DNA from: an uncultured Succinatimonas sp.
Lineage (GTDB): Bacteria; Pseudomonadota; Gammaproteobacteria; Enterobacterales; Succinivibrionaceae
DNA: 36,671 nt
Direction: 5' to 3'
Assembly (NCBI GenBank): GCA_937896115.1
Contig: CALBLB010000013.1
Coordinates: 1-36,671, forward strand
The first letter of the stretch is position 1, and every line of letters begins with the position of its first letter. The position numbers and the translations under genes were made by a program. The notes under the pieces were generated by a model. The model had not been told where the DNA came from and ran no database searches. It saw only the letters and a program-made list of their open reading frames with translations. Positions 23,939 through 31,708 of this stretch are shown one piece after another.

Positions 23939-24529
23939 TCAGGCGTAAGTTTCGTCGGTTTTGACGTGTTCAGTGACGTCAACCACGTCTTTTATTATTC
24001 CTGGAAAGGCCTGATTAAGTTGAGATTTGATGCCGTCCTGTAAGGTAACACTTGCCAAAGAGCATCCCATACAACCGCCTTCGAATTTGACCTTGACAAT
24101 ACCGTCTTCGGTGACATCTACCAGTTCAACAGCGCCGCCGTGACCTGCAAGAGAAGGACTCACGGTAGATTTTATAAACATATCAATTTTATCTTTTAAT
24201 GTGGCGTCATCCGGCAAATTGCTTTTGTTGAGATTGGGAGCATGGAAAGTCAGAAGATCTTCTCCATTTTCATCTTTCCCTAAATCGATGACAGAATCGT
24301 CTAAGTACTCGCTTACCGAGCTGTCGATGACGATTTCAAAGCCTTTCATTTGAAAGTGTTCGTCATTTGAGGTGATGTATTCTTTGGGACAGTAGAGAAT
24401 GCCGCACTGTACTCCAGGAGTTCCTACATTGGTGGCTGTCAGGCGAATAGCAAGCCCTTTCATATTTTGTTTATTGATAATGCTAAGAAAATACTCTTGG
24501 GCTTTATCGCTTACGGAAATTTTGCTCAT
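23939..24529 (-). CDS. nfuA: NfuA, Fe-S cluster carrier
   Basis: NfuA receives and delivers [4Fe-4S] clusters, particularly under stress. The 196-residue protein has the expected two parts: an N-terminal degenerate A-type domain (residues 1-100, with GTPGVQCGILYCPKEY) and a C-terminal Nfu domain (105-190) with SPSLAGHGGAVELVDV. The cluster-binding CxxC is Cys153 and Cys156 in GGCMGCSLAS. Length and order match E. coli NfuA (191). It is divergent from pckA. In E. coli it lies beside gntX and bioH; here gntX is absent and bioH is 4 kb away. Confidence 0.96.
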   Translation of the reverse strand: MSKISVSDKAQEYFLSIINKQNMKGLAIRLTATNVGTPGVQCGILYCPKEYITSNDEHFQMKGFEIVIDSSVSEYLDDSVIDLGKDENGEDLLTFHAPNLNKSNLPDDATLKDKIDMFIKSTVSPSLAGHGGAVELVDVTEDGIVKVKFEGGCMGCSLASVTLQDGIKSQLNQAFPGIIKDVVDVTEHVKTDETYA

Positions 24530-24812
24530 AAATTTTTCCTGAAAATTATTTCTTCAGAGATTGGGTCCATTTATACACTGAAATTATAGCAAAGCAGTCA
24601 AGTAGCTTTATGGTACAGATGAAAGACATGCCTTAATTTATTTAAGGTGATTTGTAATTTTTGAAGCATATTTTTAAATATGGTTACCGGTACTTCCATA
24701 CAGGATTTGAAAAAAGATCACAAAGATGCCGCATAATCATTTTTTTTCTGTAAAATTGTGCTAGCAATTTTTTGAGCCGAGTTCACTCGGGGTATTTTTG
24801 GAGAAAAACTCA
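24530..24812. promoter_or_regulatory. nfuA/pckA divergent promoter region
   Basis: This 283-base AT-rich spacer serves nfuA and pckA. Near pckA there is a TAAAAT -10-like element at 24751-24756 and GATCACAAA at about 24716, which resembles half of a CRP site. A 5-bp stem with a TTCA loop (CCGAGTTCACTCGG, 24777-24790) lies in the leader just before the ribosome-binding site GGAG (24800-24803). None of these is strong enough for a firm call. Confidence 0.4.
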
Positions 24813-26426
24813 ATGAAGTCTTTTGACGATCTTCAGTTAGCTAAGTATGGCATTTCTTCCGCTGCCAGCATCAAGTACAACCCTAGCTATGAGCAGCTGT
24901 TTGCTGATGAGACTGTCGCAGGTCTCGAGGGCTATGACAAGGGCGTTGTTACCAACATGGGTGCCGTGGACGTCATGACCGGCGTTTACACCGGCCGTTC
25001 TCCTAAAGACAAGTTCATTGTTAAAGACGACACCTCCAAGGACACTTTCTGGTGGACTTCCGATTCCTTCAAGAATGACAACAAGCCTCTGTCTACCGAG
25101 TCTTGGAAGGTCCTTAAAGAATTGGCCGGCAAAGAGCTTACCAACAAGAATTTGTATGTTGTCGACTGCTTCTGCGGTGCTAATGCCAACACCCGTATGA
25201 GCATCCGTTTCGTGATGGAAGTTGCATGGCAGGCTCACTTTGTGACCAACATGTTCATTCGTCCTACCGAAGAAGAGCTCAAGAACTTCAAGCCTGACTT
25301 CGTCGTTTTGAACGCTGCCAAGGCCAAGGTTGAGAATTTCAAGGAGTTGGGCCTTAACTCTGAGACTGCTGTTGTGTTCAACCTTACTGAGCGCATGCAG
25401 ATCATCCTCAACACCTGGTACGGTGGTGAGATGAAGAAAGGTATGTTCTCCATGATGAACTACTACCTGCCTCTTAAAGGCATCGCTGCCATGCACTGCT
25501 CAGCCAACACCAGCAAAGACGGTAAAGATACTGCCATCTTCTTCGGTTTGTCCGGAACTGGTAAAACCACCTTGTCAACCGATCCTAAGCGTTTGCTGAT
25601 CGGCGACGACGAGCATGGCTGGGATGATGACGGCGTGTTTAACTTTGAGGGCGGTTGCTATGCTAAGGTTATCAACCTCTCCAAGGAAAATGAGCCTGAT
25701 ATTTGGAACGCTATCAAGCGCAATGCTCTGCTTGAGAACGTGACCACCGATAAGGACGGCAATGTTGATTTCGCTGACAAGTCTGTCACCGAAAATACCC
25801 GTGTTTCTTATCCTATTTTCCATATCACCAATATCGTCAAGCCTATTTCTAAGGGCCCTGCCGCTACTCGCGTGATCTTCTTGTCTGCTGATGCTTTCGG
25901 CGTTCTGCCTCCGGTTTCCCTGCTGAACAAGAATCAGACTAAGTACTACTTCCTCTCCGGCTTTACCGCCAAGTTGGCCGGTACCGAGCGTGGTATTACT
26001 GAGCCTACTCCGACCTTCTCACCTTGCTTCGGTGCTGCATTCCTGTCACTGCCTCCTACCACCTATGCTGACGTTTTGGTCAAGCGTATGAACGAGTCAG
26101 GCGCTAACGCTTACCTCGTTAATACTGGTTGGAATGGTACCGGCAAGCGTATTTCCATTAAGGATACCCGCGGCATCATCGACGCTATCCTTGACGGTTC
26201 AATCGACAAGGCTCCTACCAAGACCATCCCGCACTTCTCCTTCGTGGTTCCTACCGAACTGCCGGGTGTTGACAGCGGTATTCTCGATCCTCGCGACACT
26301 TACAAAGATGCTGCCGAGTGGGAGACCAAGGCTCAGGATTTGGCTCAGCGCTTTATCAAGAACTTCGCCAAGTTTGCTGAGTTCGATAAGGATGGCGCTT
26401 TGAAGGCTGCTGGTCCTCAGCTCTAA
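24813..26426 (+). CDS. pckA: PckA, ATP-type phosphoenolpyruvate carboxykinase
   Basis: PckA interconverts oxaloacetate plus ATP with PEP, ADP and CO2. In succinate-forming anaerobes it often runs toward CO2 fixation, supplying oxaloacetate for reductive succinate production. The 537-residue protein (E. coli 540) has GVYTGRSPKDKFIV, MHCSAN, the P-loop GLSGTGKTTLS (245-255), GDDEHGW with the metal ligand Asp, and RVSYPIFHI. ATG 24813 is chosen because GGAG lies 9 bases upstream; the upstream TTG at 24798 has none. Its codons (AAC, ACC, TTC, AAG, GAG, CTC) are far more biased than its neighbours', a mark of very high expression. Two hairpins follow it. Confidence 0.98.
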   Translation: MKSFDDLQLAKYGISSAASIKYNPSYEQLFADETVAGLEGYDKGVVTNMGAVDVMTGVYTGRSPKDKFIVKDDTSKDTFWWTSDSFKNDNKPLSTESWKVLKELAGKELTNKNLYVVDCFCGANANTRMSIRFVMEVAWQAHFVTNMFIRPTEEELKNFKPDFVVLNAAKAKVENFKELGLNSETAVVFNLTERMQIILNTWYGGEMKKGMFSMMNYYLPLKGIAAMHCSANTSKDGKDTAIFFGLSGTGKTTLSTDPKRLLIGDDEHGWDDDGVFNFEGGCYAKVINLSKENEPDIWNAIKRNALLENVTTDKDGNVDFADKSVTENTRVSYPIFHITNIVKPISKGPAATRVIFLSADAFGVLPPVSLLNKNQTKYYFLSGFTAKLAGTERGITEPTPTFSPCFGAAFLSLPPTTYADVLVKRMNESGANAYLVNTGWNGTGKRISIKDTRGIIDAILDGSIDKAPTKTIPHFSFVVPTELPGVDSGILDPRDTYKDAAEWETKAQDLAQRFIKNFAKFAEFDKDGALKAAGPQL

Positions 26427-26428
26427 TT

Positions 26429-26491
26429 TGAGTTTTCTTTAAAAACTCACAGCTGAAATTTGAACCCGGTGTGTTGAAAACATGCCGGGTT
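26429..26491 (+). terminator. Two tandem hairpins after pckA
   Basis: The first hairpin is TGAGTTTT/AAAACTCA (26429-26436 and 26442-26449). The second is AACCCGG/CCGGGTT (26463-26469 and 26485-26491), followed by CTCTGTTTT. Together they look like a double terminator for the highly expressed pckA, and they sit just before greB. Confidence 0.75.
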
Positions 26492-26515
26492 CTCTGTTTT
26501 GGAGACAAGAATCGT

Positions 26516-27130
26516 ATGAAACTGCCTTATATCACCAGAGAAGGCTATGATCAGTTACATAAGGAGCTTGATTATTTATGGAATGTAAAGCGTCCCGATG
26601 TAACGGCCAAGGTTTCCTGGGCAGCAAGTTTGGGTGATCGTTCTGAAAATGCAGATTATCATTACAACAAAAGACTTTTGGCTCAAATTGATCGTCGCGT
26701 ACGTTTTTTGCGGCACTGCCTTAATGATTTGCAGGTAGTTGAATATAACCGTCAACAGGAAGGCAAGGTCTTTTTCGGCGCCTATGTCGAAATCGAAGCT
26801 GACGACGACGGATCGGTAATGCAACTTAGGATCGTCGGAGGGGAAGAGATTTTCGGACGTAGTAATTACATATCTATCGATTCACCGATGGCCAAAGCTT
26901 TGTTGGGTAAATCGCAGGATGATGAGGCCGTGGTAAAAACTCCGAAGGGAGATCGCCTTTGGTATATAAACAAGATTGCTTACCGCACTCCAAAGTGGTT
27001 TTTAGAGCAGGAAATTTTCGATACTTATATGCAGGATGAAAATCCTGATGAAAATGTGAAAGTCGAAGAAGTGAGTGAAGAAGAGCAAAAACGCATTGAG
27101 CAGGAATATCTTAAAACTTTGGTCAAGTAA
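26516..27130 (+). CDS. greB: GreB, transcript-cleavage elongation factor with C-terminal extension
   Basis: GreB enters the RNA polymerase secondary channel and stimulates cleavage of backtracked RNA. The 204-residue protein aligns with E. coli GreB (158): N-terminal coiled coil TREGYDQLHKELDYLW and SWAASLGDRSENADYHYNKR, with the catalytic acids at Asp41 and Glu44, then VFFGAYVEIE and DEIFGR-like GEEIFGRSNYISIDSPMAKALL. After the usual end (IAYRTP) there are about 45 more residues, acidic and probably helical, with YMQDENPDENVKVEEVSEEE. The ATG at 26516 follows GGAG at 26501 and matches the family's start. It lies after the pckA terminators and probably has its own promoter. Confidence 0.94.
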   Translation: MKLPYITREGYDQLHKELDYLWNVKRPDVTAKVSWAASLGDRSENADYHYNKRLLAQIDRRVRFLRHCLNDLQVVEYNRQQEGKVFFGAYVEIEADDDGSVMQLRIVGGEEIFGRSNYISIDSPMAKALLGKSQDDEAVVKTPKGDRLWYINKIAYRTPKWFLEQEIFDTYMQDENPDENVKVEEVSEEEQKRIEQEYLKTLVK

Positions 27131-27138
27131 GCGTTGAT

Positions 27139-27702
27139 TCAGATCAAAGCATCAATGTTTTGTCCTAATAGCATCCTGCTTCCGGTAGCGTTATAGCGAC
27201 CGGCCACGGCGTTGAGTTTTTGCAAGCTGTCTTTGGACAGCTTTTGTGCTATGGAAGAAGAGAACCTGGCGTGTAATTCTTTGTTTTTGTGGTTGTTTGC
27301 AGAGCTTGCAACTGTACTAAATGAAGTCGGAAAAAAAGTTGCCGATTTGTTGGTAAGCTGGTTTTGAATTTGTGAGCTTGCTGATGAAGTTGCGTTTTTA
27401 GGACTGACTTTACCAGAGACATCTATGGTACCGGTTTTCTTTTCTTTATTTTTACCGGGATCTTTACCGTTTCCTTTTTCCTGCTGTTGGCCGGCGTTTT
27501 GTACCATGCTCTGCGACTGGGCATAGAGCAATGAATTAGTTCCTGTGGTAGAGCCGCTTCCTGTCTGTTTTTCTTTCGGAGCGTCAGTTGTCGGGGCCGG
27601 TTTGGGAATTGATTCACGGTTTTGGCTGTCTTTTTTAGCTTCTTCCGTACCTTGTGAAAAGATCGGAGGCGCTATGGCTACGGTTAAGTTTGAAACTTCC
27701 AT
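27139..27702 (-). CDS. Low-complexity hypothetical protein (187 residues)
   Basis: I do not recognise this gene with certainty. A strong ribosome-binding site (AGGAGGAAG) precedes the ATG, so it is likely real. The protein is hydrophilic and rich in Ser, Thr, Asn, Gln and Lys, with no signal peptide or membrane segment. Residues 1-35 (IAPPIFSQGTE then ESIPKPAP) loosely recall the start of a group of gammaproteobacterial SprA-related proteins, but their downstream catalytic domain is absent. Residues about 40-120 look disordered (KEKQTGSG, GNGKDPGKNKEKK). The last 45 residues are probably helical (FSSSIAQKLSKDSLQKLNAVAGRYN). It is convergent with greB, 8 bases apart. Confidence 0.7.
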   Translation of the reverse strand: MEVSNLTVAIAPPIFSQGTEEAKKDSQNRESIPKPAPTTDAPKEKQTGSGSTTGTNSLLYAQSQSMVQNAGQQQEKGNGKDPGKNKEKKTGTIDVSGKVSPKNATSSASSQIQNQLTNKSATFFPTSFSTVASSANNHKNKELHARFSSSIAQKLSKDSLQKLNAVAGRYNATGSRMLLGQNIDALI

Positions 27703-27864
27703 AATCTTCCTCCTGCTTTTCTATTTATAAAACAAATGAGTATGAAACCAAGGCTTTTTTATGGCGATGTATAAAAGCTGTTGCAACGTTATATAGCTAC
27801 ACTACCCCTTATCTTGTTTAACGGAAATTGAAGCGTTTTCTTTAAGGGAAATTTTATAAATTTG

Positions 27865-28680
27865 TCAGCGGATGTTGTTTAAAAAATTTGTAACGATTTG
27901 CGTAAATGCTTTAGGTTCAGTGATGAAGGGAAGGTGTGCTGACTTACTGAATATATGGGTAACAGTATTTTTTGAGTTTGCAAGAAGCGTGGCCTGTTGT
28001 GCCGGTACCAAAAGATCCTGTCTGCCGAAAAGATGTAATTTCGGAATGGATAATTTACTTAAATTTTCTCTTTCATCACCTTCCGTCATATGTTTGATCC
28101 CGTTTTGAAGTACTTCGTACGGTGGAATGGTGAATTTTGCAAAACTTGCTTTTATCGCATCTCCTCCTGCCCCAGCTCCTTGAATTGCGTAAAAAAGTTT
28201 GATCAATCGTTGCGCGTTTTGTGCTTTAAAAGAATTAGTTAATTTACTTATATAACGTTTGTTGAATCCCGGGTTGCCATCTTCATCGGGAAAGCGCGGA
28301 GAACCGCATATCGTAATAAGTGCTGACGGAGAGGATTTCTCAAGAGAGCATGCTCTTATGGCATAAAGCGTCGAAAGCGACCAAGACATCAATACGGAGT
28401 GCGTCGGGACGGTATTGGAAATGAGGTTGGCAACTGAGTCAAAATCTTTGGCATAGTTTGCAAGAGAAGCGCTGAGACCGTATCCGGGGAGATCAATTAG
28501 CATTACTCTAAAAGAAGGAAAAAGTTTTGCTAAGGGAAGAGTAAATTCGGAATCTGCCGCCCAACCGTGGGTTACAGCCAATACTTTGCCGTGCGGATCT
28601 CCTGCAAGCCTGTAACCCAGCCGGCCGCAATCTGCGGGTACGGCTGGAAAAAAAGAATTTTTCGGCCTCTGATCAAACAT
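27865..28680 (-). CDS. bioH: BioH-like alpha/beta hydrolase
   Basis: BioH removes the methyl group from pimeloyl-ACP methyl ester in biotin synthesis. The 271-residue protein follows the BioH pattern: THGWAADSEF near residue 37 (BioH HGWGLNAEVW), the nucleophile Ser101 in SWSLS, ICGSPRF (BioH CASPCF), Asp in LFGRQDLLVPA, and His in KSAHLPFITEP (BioH HAPFISHP). The oxyanion elbow is unusual: canonical GWSLG reads SWSLS, both glycines replaced. The ATG at 28680 overlaps the ribB stop by 8 bases. An in-frame start 21 bases upstream would overlap more. Function as BioH is likely but the elbow makes it less sure. Confidence 0.75.
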   Translation of the reverse strand: MFDQRPKNSFFPAVPADCGRLGYRLAGDPHGKVLAVTHGWAADSEFTLPLAKLFPSFRVMLIDLPGYGLSASLANYAKDFDSVANLISNTVPTHSVLMSWSLSTLYAIRACSLEKSSPSALITICGSPRFPDEDGNPGFNKRYISKLTNSFKAQNAQRLIKLFYAIQGAGAGGDAIKASFAKFTIPPYEVLQNGIKHMTEGDERENLSKLSIPKLHLFGRQDLLVPAQQATLLANSKNTVTHIFSKSAHLPFITEPKAFTQIVTNFLNNIR

Positions 28681-29323
28681 TGTGAGCTTTGCGATAAGCA
28701 ATGAGATCGCTGATGGTCACAACGGTCAGATCATGCTCAAGAGCAAAAGCACATACTCGCGGAAGCTTTGCCATCAGGCCGTCAGGTGCGCACAGTTCGC
28801 AGAGAATTCCGGCAGGGGTAAATCCGGCAAGTCTTGCTAAATCCACAGAAGCCTCGGTATGTCCGTCACGCTCCAATACACCGCCTTTTTTTGCAATTAG
28901 CGGGAAAGTGTGACCGGGACTGGCAAGATCTGACGGCGAGCCTTCAGGATTGATAGTTGCTTTAATGGCTTTGACTCTATCAGGAGCAGATACACCGGTG
29001 GTTACTCCCTTGGCAGCATCCACGCTTATAGTAAAAGCTGTTCCGTACACAGATGTATTGTGGGATACCATGAGCGGCAGATTCATCCGTTTAGCCTGAT
29101 CTTCTTCAATACATACGCAGACAATACCTGAACATTCACGGATCATGAATGCCATTTGGGCATCAGTTACCGTTTGGGCTGCGTAGATGAGATCGCCTTC
29201 ATTTTCACGATCCTCATTGTCGACTACCAAAATGCCGCGTCCCTTCTTCAATTCCGCAATGGCATTTTCAACGCGTTCGTCAGAAGTACGGCCGAAGGTT
29301 TCCAATAAATTAGCTGTAAACAT
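28673..29323 (-). CDS. ribB: RibB, 3,4-dihydroxy-2-butanone-4-phosphate synthase
   Basis: RibB converts ribulose-5-phosphate to DHBP plus formate in riboflavin synthesis. The 216-residue protein (E. coli 217) has the active-site loop VVDNEDRENEGDLIYAA (residues about 35-50), SGIVCVCIEEDQA, TTGVSAPDRVKAIKATI, PGHTFPLIAKKGGVLERDGHTEASVDLARLAG and CELCAPDG. There is no fused GTP cyclohydrolase II domain. Its stop overlaps bioH, so the two are probably co-transcribed. Many gammaproteobacterial ribB genes have an FMN riboswitch; none is seen in the leader here. Confidence 0.97.
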   Translation of the reverse strand: MFTANLLETFGRTSDERVENAIAELKKGRGILVVDNEDRENEGDLIYAAQTVTDAQMAFMIRECSGIVCVCIEEDQAKRMNLPLMVSHNTSVYGTAFTISVDAAKGVTTGVSAPDRVKAIKATINPEGSPSDLASPGHTFPLIAKKGGVLERDGHTEASVDLARLAGFTPAGILCELCAPDGLMAKLPRVCAFALEHDLTVVTISDLIAYRKAHNV

Positions 29324-29593
29324 TGAGACCTCGAGAAATCAGCTGTTCTAGACATCCTAATCCGCAAATACGGGGGATCTTTTCCGATCAACAAATATTC
29401 GGACAAGTTCCAGTCAAAAATTTACGATTAAGTTGTATTCATCGAATTGCAGGAACTATCTTGCCCGCGGATTATTTCCAAACAAGTGCACAGTATAGCA
29501 TCGTTGTCAGCGGTTACTTGGTAAATCCTTAGGGTGAATTCTAAGGATTTACATAGCATTACGTAAAAAAACGTAACCGTATCAACCTATTGT
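29324..29593. promoter_or_regulatory. ribB leader and MFS 3' region; extended -10 promoter candidate
   Basis: On the minus strand TGCTATACT (extended -10, TATACT at 29493-29498) would start a ribB message with a leader of about 160 bases. I compared the leader with the FMN (RFN) element: the hallmark GGGCAGGGTGAAATTCCC-type and ACCGGCGGT-type segments are absent. Small stems exist (CCG..CGG near 29362), but nothing decisive. A separate nested inverted repeat occupies 29511-29579. Confidence 0.45.
29511..29579. repeat. Nested perfect inverted repeats between ribB and the MFS gene
   Basis: An inner 12-bp perfect stem (GTAAATCCTTAG at 29521-29532, CTAAGGATTTAC at 29541-29552, 8-base loop) is enclosed by an outer 7-bp inverted repeat (CGGTTAC at 29511-29517, GTAACCG at 29573-29579). 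A third small stem, TTACGT/ACGTAA around A6, overlaps the right side. No T-tract follows the big stem, so it is not a standard terminator. Confidence 0.7.
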
Positions 29594-30808
29594 TTAATCT
29601 GCCTGAAGTTCCTTATCCTCAGGTTCTTTTAGTAGGAAAAGGATGAAGGAAGCGATTATCAAAGCAGGTAACAAAGTGATGCCAAGAGCAAAGCTTAAAC
29701 CGAAATAATCGGCAATAAATCCAGTGAGTACCGACAATATATAACCTACACCGAAAGTAAAGCCTAACATCATTGAGGTGGCAAAAGCGGCCGCCGAACG
29801 GGAAAGCATGCGCTCTGCCCAGACTATGGCCACAGGTGTAGAACCGTATACTGATGCTCCGACTATAAACAGTGCGACATAAGTTATTAAGCTAAGATCC
29901 GGCATCCATAAAAAGACGGCAATGCCGGCAAAACAAGTCGCATAAGTGCTCAAAATGAGAAATTTAAGACCGAAGCGGGTTGAGAGTCCGCCTATGGCCA
30001 AACCGCCGGCTGCCGTACCTATTAACATGGTTGTTACGGCACCTGCACTTTGCATGGTGTCAAAGCCGTGATTTTTAAAGAGTAAAGGCAGATAAATAAG
30101 GAGAGCACAATAACAAAGTGAACGCAGAGCGAAACTTACTGTAAACCACACGAAAGGACCGTTTTTCATCAGGGCCTTGATATCGACGTTTTTTATATGA
30201 GATGAGGACAAAGGTTTTTCCTTGGTGTGCAGCTTTCGCATGTAAATTACACAGGCCGTAAGTACTGCTGGAAACGATAAATAGAAAAGTTTGTCGTCGG
30301 TGAAGTGTTCGAGAAACAAAGCTACAACCAAAGGAGCAAAAGCAAACCCTATGTTGCCGCCGGCAATAAAAATCGATGTTGCTAAAACATCACGATTTTT
30401 GGGGGTGACTTTTGGCATGATCCCGCCTGCTACAGGATGGAACGTCGAGGCGCACATGCCTGAAAGGATGATTGTGGCTATCAGGATCCAAGTGCTTGAT
30501 GCCAAAGTTACCAAACAAATAAAAATACCGCCGAAAAGTATGGATAGAGGCATGGTCCAGTTGAGGTTATAGCGTACGGCGGCAAGACCTATAACCGGTT
30601 GAATGAAATTAGCCAGTATTTGAAAGGCCATGAACAAGGCACCGCATTCTGAGTATGAAAAACCAAAACGCAGAGCTAAAACCGGTAACAGTATTGGAAG
30701 AATGTCGCAGTAAAAATCTGAGGCTAAATGGGCCCATCCCATAACGGAGACATTGATCCATCCGCTTGAAGGTTGATTTAATTGAAGAGAATGATCGTTG
30801 GAAGTCAT
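29594..30808 (-). CDS. MFS exporter, fosmidomycin-resistance (Fsr) type
   Basis: This 404-residue major facilitator protein has about twelve membrane segments. The N-half carries GWAHLASDFYCDILPILLPVLALRFGFSYSECG, like the HxxxDFYxxxLPxLLPxL segment of Fsr proteins, and GMCASTFHPVAGGIMPKVTPKNRD. The second half begins after a cytoplasmic loop rich in Lys and Ser near residue 210. Fsr relatives export fosmidomycin and other drugs; the natural substrate here is unknown. The gene lies 23 bases after hslO on the same strand, preceded by AGGAAT, so it may be transcribed with hslR-hslO. Confidence 0.82.
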   Translation of the reverse strand: MTSNDHSLQLNQPSSGWINVSVMGWAHLASDFYCDILPILLPVLALRFGFSYSECGALFMAFQILANFIQPVIGLAAVRYNLNWTMPLSILFGGIFICLVTLASSTWILIATIILSGMCASTFHPVAGGIMPKVTPKNRDVLATSIFIAGGNIGFAFAPLVVALFLEHFTDDKLFYLSFPAVLTACVIYMRKLHTKEKPLSSSHIKNVDIKALMKNGPFVWFTVSFALRSLCYCALLIYLPLLFKNHGFDTMQSAGAVTTMLIGTAAGGLAIGGLSTRFGLKFLILSTYATCFAGIAVFLWMPDLSLITYVALFIVGASVYGSTPVAIVWAERMLSRSAAAFATSMMLGFTFGVGYILSVLTGFIADYFGLSFALGITLLPALIIASFILFLLKEPEDKELQAD

Positions 30809-30831
30809 GTTGTATTCCTAAGGACTAGAAT

Positions 30832-31704
30832 TCACTGATTGTTTTTGGCACGCAGTTCTTCAAGATCCTGCTGATTGAAAATATAAGTATGTCCGCAGTG
30901 CTGACAGGTCATTGAGGTTCCGTGATCGGCTATTAAAGAATCCAAAGCCGATGGAGCAAGTGAACTTAATGCTTTTTCACAACGCTCGCGTGAACATATA
31001 CAGCGGAAACTCGGAACTTTAGAGGGAAATACTCTCACTTGTTCGTGAGCAAACAGTCTGCCTAAACATTCGGTAGGAGGCAGAGTCAGAATTTCTTTTG
31101 CGGTCATGGTGGATGTCAGTATCGACAGGTGTTCAAGCGATTCCTGATTTCCGGTAATCTCCGGGATCACTTGTAACATGATGCCTGCGCTACTTTGGTT
31201 TTCATCGTCAGACCAGATGAAAAAGGTAGTAGGCAATTGCTGAGAGTTTTTAAAATATCCATCAAGGGTTGCCGCAATGGATTTGGGATCAACTGCTACT
31301 ATGCCCTGCCATTTGTTTTTGGGATCGTCAGCAGGAAAAATAGTTAGTACCAAAACGCTGTCTTTTCCAGTCAATTTATCAAAGCTCAGATCGTCAGGAC
31401 AGGGAGTATCTTCCTTTAATTGTGCTGATCCGTAAAAACTCAAATCACCGCGTATATTTACGAGCGCATATTTAATGGGAGATTTTTCTCCTCCGCGAAT
31501 TTGTACCATTACTTCTGATCCATCTTTGAGCGTTGCGGCAAAAAGTACGGCCGAGGCGGCAAGTTCACTCATCATGGTACGTACGCATTTTGGATAGTTT
31601 TTGCCCTTGAGCAGTTGTGCACATGGTTCGTCAAGGCGCAGTATTTCCCCGCGAACGCCGTGATTATCGAAAAGGAAACGGGTAATACTACTATGATCTT
31701 TCAT
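30832..31704 (-). CDS. hslO: Hsp33 (HslO), redox-regulated chaperone
   Basis: Hsp33 is a holdase switched on by oxidation of four zinc-binding cysteines. The 290-residue protein (E. coli 292) ends with the expected CxC (CIC) and CxxC (CQHC), separated by about 30 residues, near residues 235-275. The N-terminal chaperone domain has FLFDNHGVRGEILRLDE, VQIRGGEKSPIKYALVNI and PTECLGRLFAHEQVRVFP. The ATG at 31704 is chosen because the family start MKDHSSITRFLFD begins there; the longer frame runs into hslR. It follows the hslR stop by 4 bases. Confidence 0.96.
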   Translation of the reverse strand: MKDHSSITRFLFDNHGVRGEILRLDEPCAQLLKGKNYPKCVRTMMSELAASAVLFAATLKDGSEVMVQIRGGEKSPIKYALVNIRGDLSFYGSAQLKEDTPCPDDLSFDKLTGKDSVLVLTIFPADDPKNKWQGIVAVDPKSIAATLDGYFKNSQQLPTTFFIWSDDENQSSAGIMLQVIPEITGNQESLEHLSILTSTMTAKEILTLPPTECLGRLFAHEQVRVFPSKVPSFRCICSRERCEKALSSLAPSALDSLIADHGTSMTCQHCGHTYIFNQQDLEELRAKNNQ

Positions 31705-31708
31705 AACT

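Noticed and set aside
24837..25496. 219-codon minus-strand ORF opposite pckA
   Set aside because: The strong codon bias of pckA removes stop codons on the opposite strand; the product shows no real motifs.
29338..29490. FMN riboswitch upstream of ribB
   Set aside because: The conserved RFN core segments are not found on the minus strand.
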